The translations under genes were made by a program, and so were the position numbers. Positions 62,525 to 64,000 of a stretch of DNA of 64,000 nucleotides are shown here, piece by piece (within the stretch, counting starts at the first letter, position 1; each line of letters starts with the position of its first letter). Below the pieces are notes generated by a model that was not told where the DNA came from, searched no databases, and saw only the letters and a program-made list of their open reading frames with translations. Origin of the DNA: Desulfopila inferna (GTDB lineage Bacteria; Desulfobacterota; Desulfobulbia; Desulfobulbales; Desulfocapsaceae); NCBI RefSeq assembly GCF_016919005.1, contig NZ_JAFFQE010000007.1, positions 186,001-250,000 on the forward strand. Direction: 5' to 3'.

Positions 62525-62995
62525 TCACGGACATTTTTTGCGGCGGCCAGCGAAAAAATCTTTCAATAACAAGGCGCATCTCTCTTCCAGAACTCCTCTG
62601 CTGATTTTCAGGGTATGGTTGAAGCGGCCGTCGCTGCCCATGGTATAACGTGATGTCAACGCCCCGGTTTTAGGGTCCGCAGCGCCGAAAACAACACGGC
62701 GGACGCGGGCGTGAAGAATTGCCCCGGCGCACATGGGGCAGGGTTCCAGGGTGACGTAGAGGGTAGTGTCCGGCAAACGATAGTTGCCAATTCTTGCCGC
62801 AGCCTGGCGCAATACGCGAATTTCGGCATGGGCGGTAGGATCATTCGTCGATATCGGCATGTTGCCTGCTTCGGCCAGAAGTAGATCGTCTCTGATAAGC
62901 ACCGCGCCGACGGGAACCTCGCCGCCTTCTCTGGAAAGTACTGCCTGGTGCAGGGCTAATTCCATCCAGTACTCATCTTTCGTGATATTGTCCAT
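62525..62995 (-). CDS. tadA: tRNA-specific adenosine deaminase
   Basis: The 156-residue cytidine/deoxycytidylate deaminase fold protein has HAE (TAHAEIRVL) with the catalytic Glu and the PCPMCAGA zinc site. It converts A34 to inosine in tRNA-Arg(ACG). Full length, next to tRNA-Ser. Confidence 0.93.
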   Translation of the reverse strand: MDNITKDEYWMELALHQAVLSREGGEVPVGAVLIRDDLLLAEAGNMPISTNDPTAHAEIRVLRQAAARIGNYRLPDTTLYVTLEPCPMCAGAILHARVRRVVFGAADPKTGALTSRYTMGSDGRFNHTLKISRGVLEERCALLLKDFFAGRRKKCP

Positions 62996-63127
62996 ATTAT
63001 ATTCATCAATCGAAAAAAATTGTAGAAAGTTGTGTTACCATTATTTGCATTTATGGCCGTTCTTGCTTATAAGATAAAGAGGCCAATTACAAATTGGAAA
63101 CATAAATTACCCTGTTGTAATAAAACA

Positions 63128-64000
63128 ATGTATACAATATTGATGTACGAACCGCAAAATGTTGCTCCGATTGATCCAGCTTTATTTGGGCAGTCCGACC
63201 TCATCTTTAAATCGGAAGCGAAGGATTTTCAAGTAGAGCTTGACCGGCGCCAGTTCGACCTGATCTTTCTGGAGATCAATTCTCAAAATGGCCACAATAT
63301 GGAACTCCTCGAATATGCACACCGGAAGAGTCCTTATACTCCTATTATCATCACCAGCAAATCGGAAAGAGCTGACGTTGTCGTACAGGCGATGAATCGG
63401 GGAGCTTCCGATTTTTTAGTTCATCCGTTAACGGAAACACGCCTTGCCGTGGCCATGCGGAAGGCCATAGAGAGCAAGGAACAGAAATTTGAAATCGATT
63501 ATCATCGAAGAAGACAGGATGTGGTTTATGATTTTGGCGATGTTATCGCCTTCAGCAACAGCATGCGGGAAGTTCTGGTAAGCCTGCAGAAATTCGCCCA
63601 GACGGACTCCACCATCCTGATAACCGGGGAAACCGGAACCGGCAAGAGTTTCCTCTCCGGCACAGTACACTTTAATTCTCCGCGAAAGAAAAAACCGTTT
63701 GTGAAAATCAACTGTGCCAATATTCCGGAGGCGCTGCTCGAGTCAGAACTCTTCGGTCATGAAAAAGGTGCTTTTACCGGTGCCGACAAGCAGCGTGTCG
63801 GGCGGTTCGAACAAGCCTGCGGCGGCACCATTTTTCTCGATGAGATAGGGGAGATGAGCATCGCCCTGCAAACTAAACTGCTGAGGGTTCTGGAGGAAAA
63901 GGCCTTTGAGCGGGTTGGCGGGAACAAAACGATCAATGTCGATGTACGCGTTATTGCGGCCACCAACAAGAACCTGATCAGCCAGATAGAAAAGGGCCTC
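63128..64000 (+). CDS. Sigma-54 activator with degenerate receiver domain (partial)
   Basis: 291 codons are open to the window end. Residues 1-118 form a receiver-like domain, but the phospho-acceptor Asp is replaced by Glu49 ([10 protein letters not shown]) and the usual Lys before Pro is His99 (LVHPLT). An AAA+ domain follows with Walker A GETGTGKS (167-174) and the GAFTGA loop (214-219), which contacts sigma-54 RNA polymerase, then Walker [10 protein letters not shown]. The C-terminal HTH is outside the window. The weak ribosome site leaves an inner ATG (63143) possible. Confidence 0.88.
   Translation, partial: MYTILMYEPQNVAPIDPALFGQSDLIFKSEAKDFQVELDRRQFDLIFLEINSQNGHNMELLEYAHRKSPYTPIIITSKSERADVVVQAMNRGASDFLVHPLTETRLAVAMRKAIESKEQKFEIDYHRRRQDVVYDFGDVIAFSNSMREVLVSLQKFAQTDSTILITGETGTGKSFLSGTVHFNSPRKKKPFVKINCANIPEALLESELFGHEKGAFTGADKQRVGRFEQACGGTIFLDEIGEMSIALQTKLLRVLEEKAFERVGGNKTINVDVRVIAATNKNLISQIEKGL

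Overview
The window looks like a piece of a Desulfobacterota (former Deltaproteobacteria) chromosome. The clues are the translation block thrS-infC-rpmI-rplT-pheS-pheT-ihfA-merR-like, a cytochrome b/Rieske/octahaem cytochrome operon, and a periplasmic sulfatase. This is an inference from gene content and order; no database was searched.

Layout. (1) 1-11.2 kb, host genes: a broken repeat protein running off the left edge, a secreted HAD phosphatase and an arylsulfatase (minus strand), then a quinol-oxidising cytochrome b/Rieske/octahaem-TPR cytochrome operon (plus strand). A decayed gene cut by an IS256-family remnant and two small envelope proteins follow. (2) 11.5-13.2 kb, an insertion-sequence graveyard: an IS3-family element with a nonsense mutation sits inside a second IS256-family remnant. 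(3) About 13.4-51.3 kb, a transposable Mu-like prophage. Its two ends share three short motifs in the same inward order, giving about 38 kb, a normal size for this group. It has an AT-rich left cargo block transcribed with the repressor (DUF2971, YaaC-like and unknown proteins), a LexA-like repressor with repeated operators, MuA/MuB transposition genes, small regulators, GemA and Mor. After these come a lytic transglycosylase, packaging and head genes in Mu order, a long flexible-tail (siphovirus, B3/D3112-like) tail module, fibres, a frameshifted dam gene, and a right cargo block with an HD-GYP protein. (4) 51.4-64 kb, host housekeeping on the minus strand: tRNA-Pro, MerR-like regulator, ihfA, pheT, pheS, rplT, rpmI, infC (AUU start), thrS, tRNA-Val, recR, ybaB, dnaX, SRP RNA, tRNA-Ser, tadA; then a plus-strand sigma-54 activator cut by the window end.

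Four points deserve most attention. The Mu F-like head protein has an in-frame UGA exactly where the family has a conserved Cys, followed by a hairpin that fits bacterial SECIS geometry. A compact RNA with a predicted pseudoknot lies between a small phage gene, ending in UAG, and dam. The tail chaperone genes show a textbook -1 frameshift site (A AAA AAG with an upstream Shine-Dalgarno-like sequence). dnaX carries an A10 run whose slippage would give a short gamma-like product.

How the prophage works as a unit: the repressor and left cargo are read leftwards in the lysogen. A and B replicate by transposition, Mor should switch on the rightward late genes after the terminator at 27.67 kb, and the head, tail and fibre genes follow almost without gaps.
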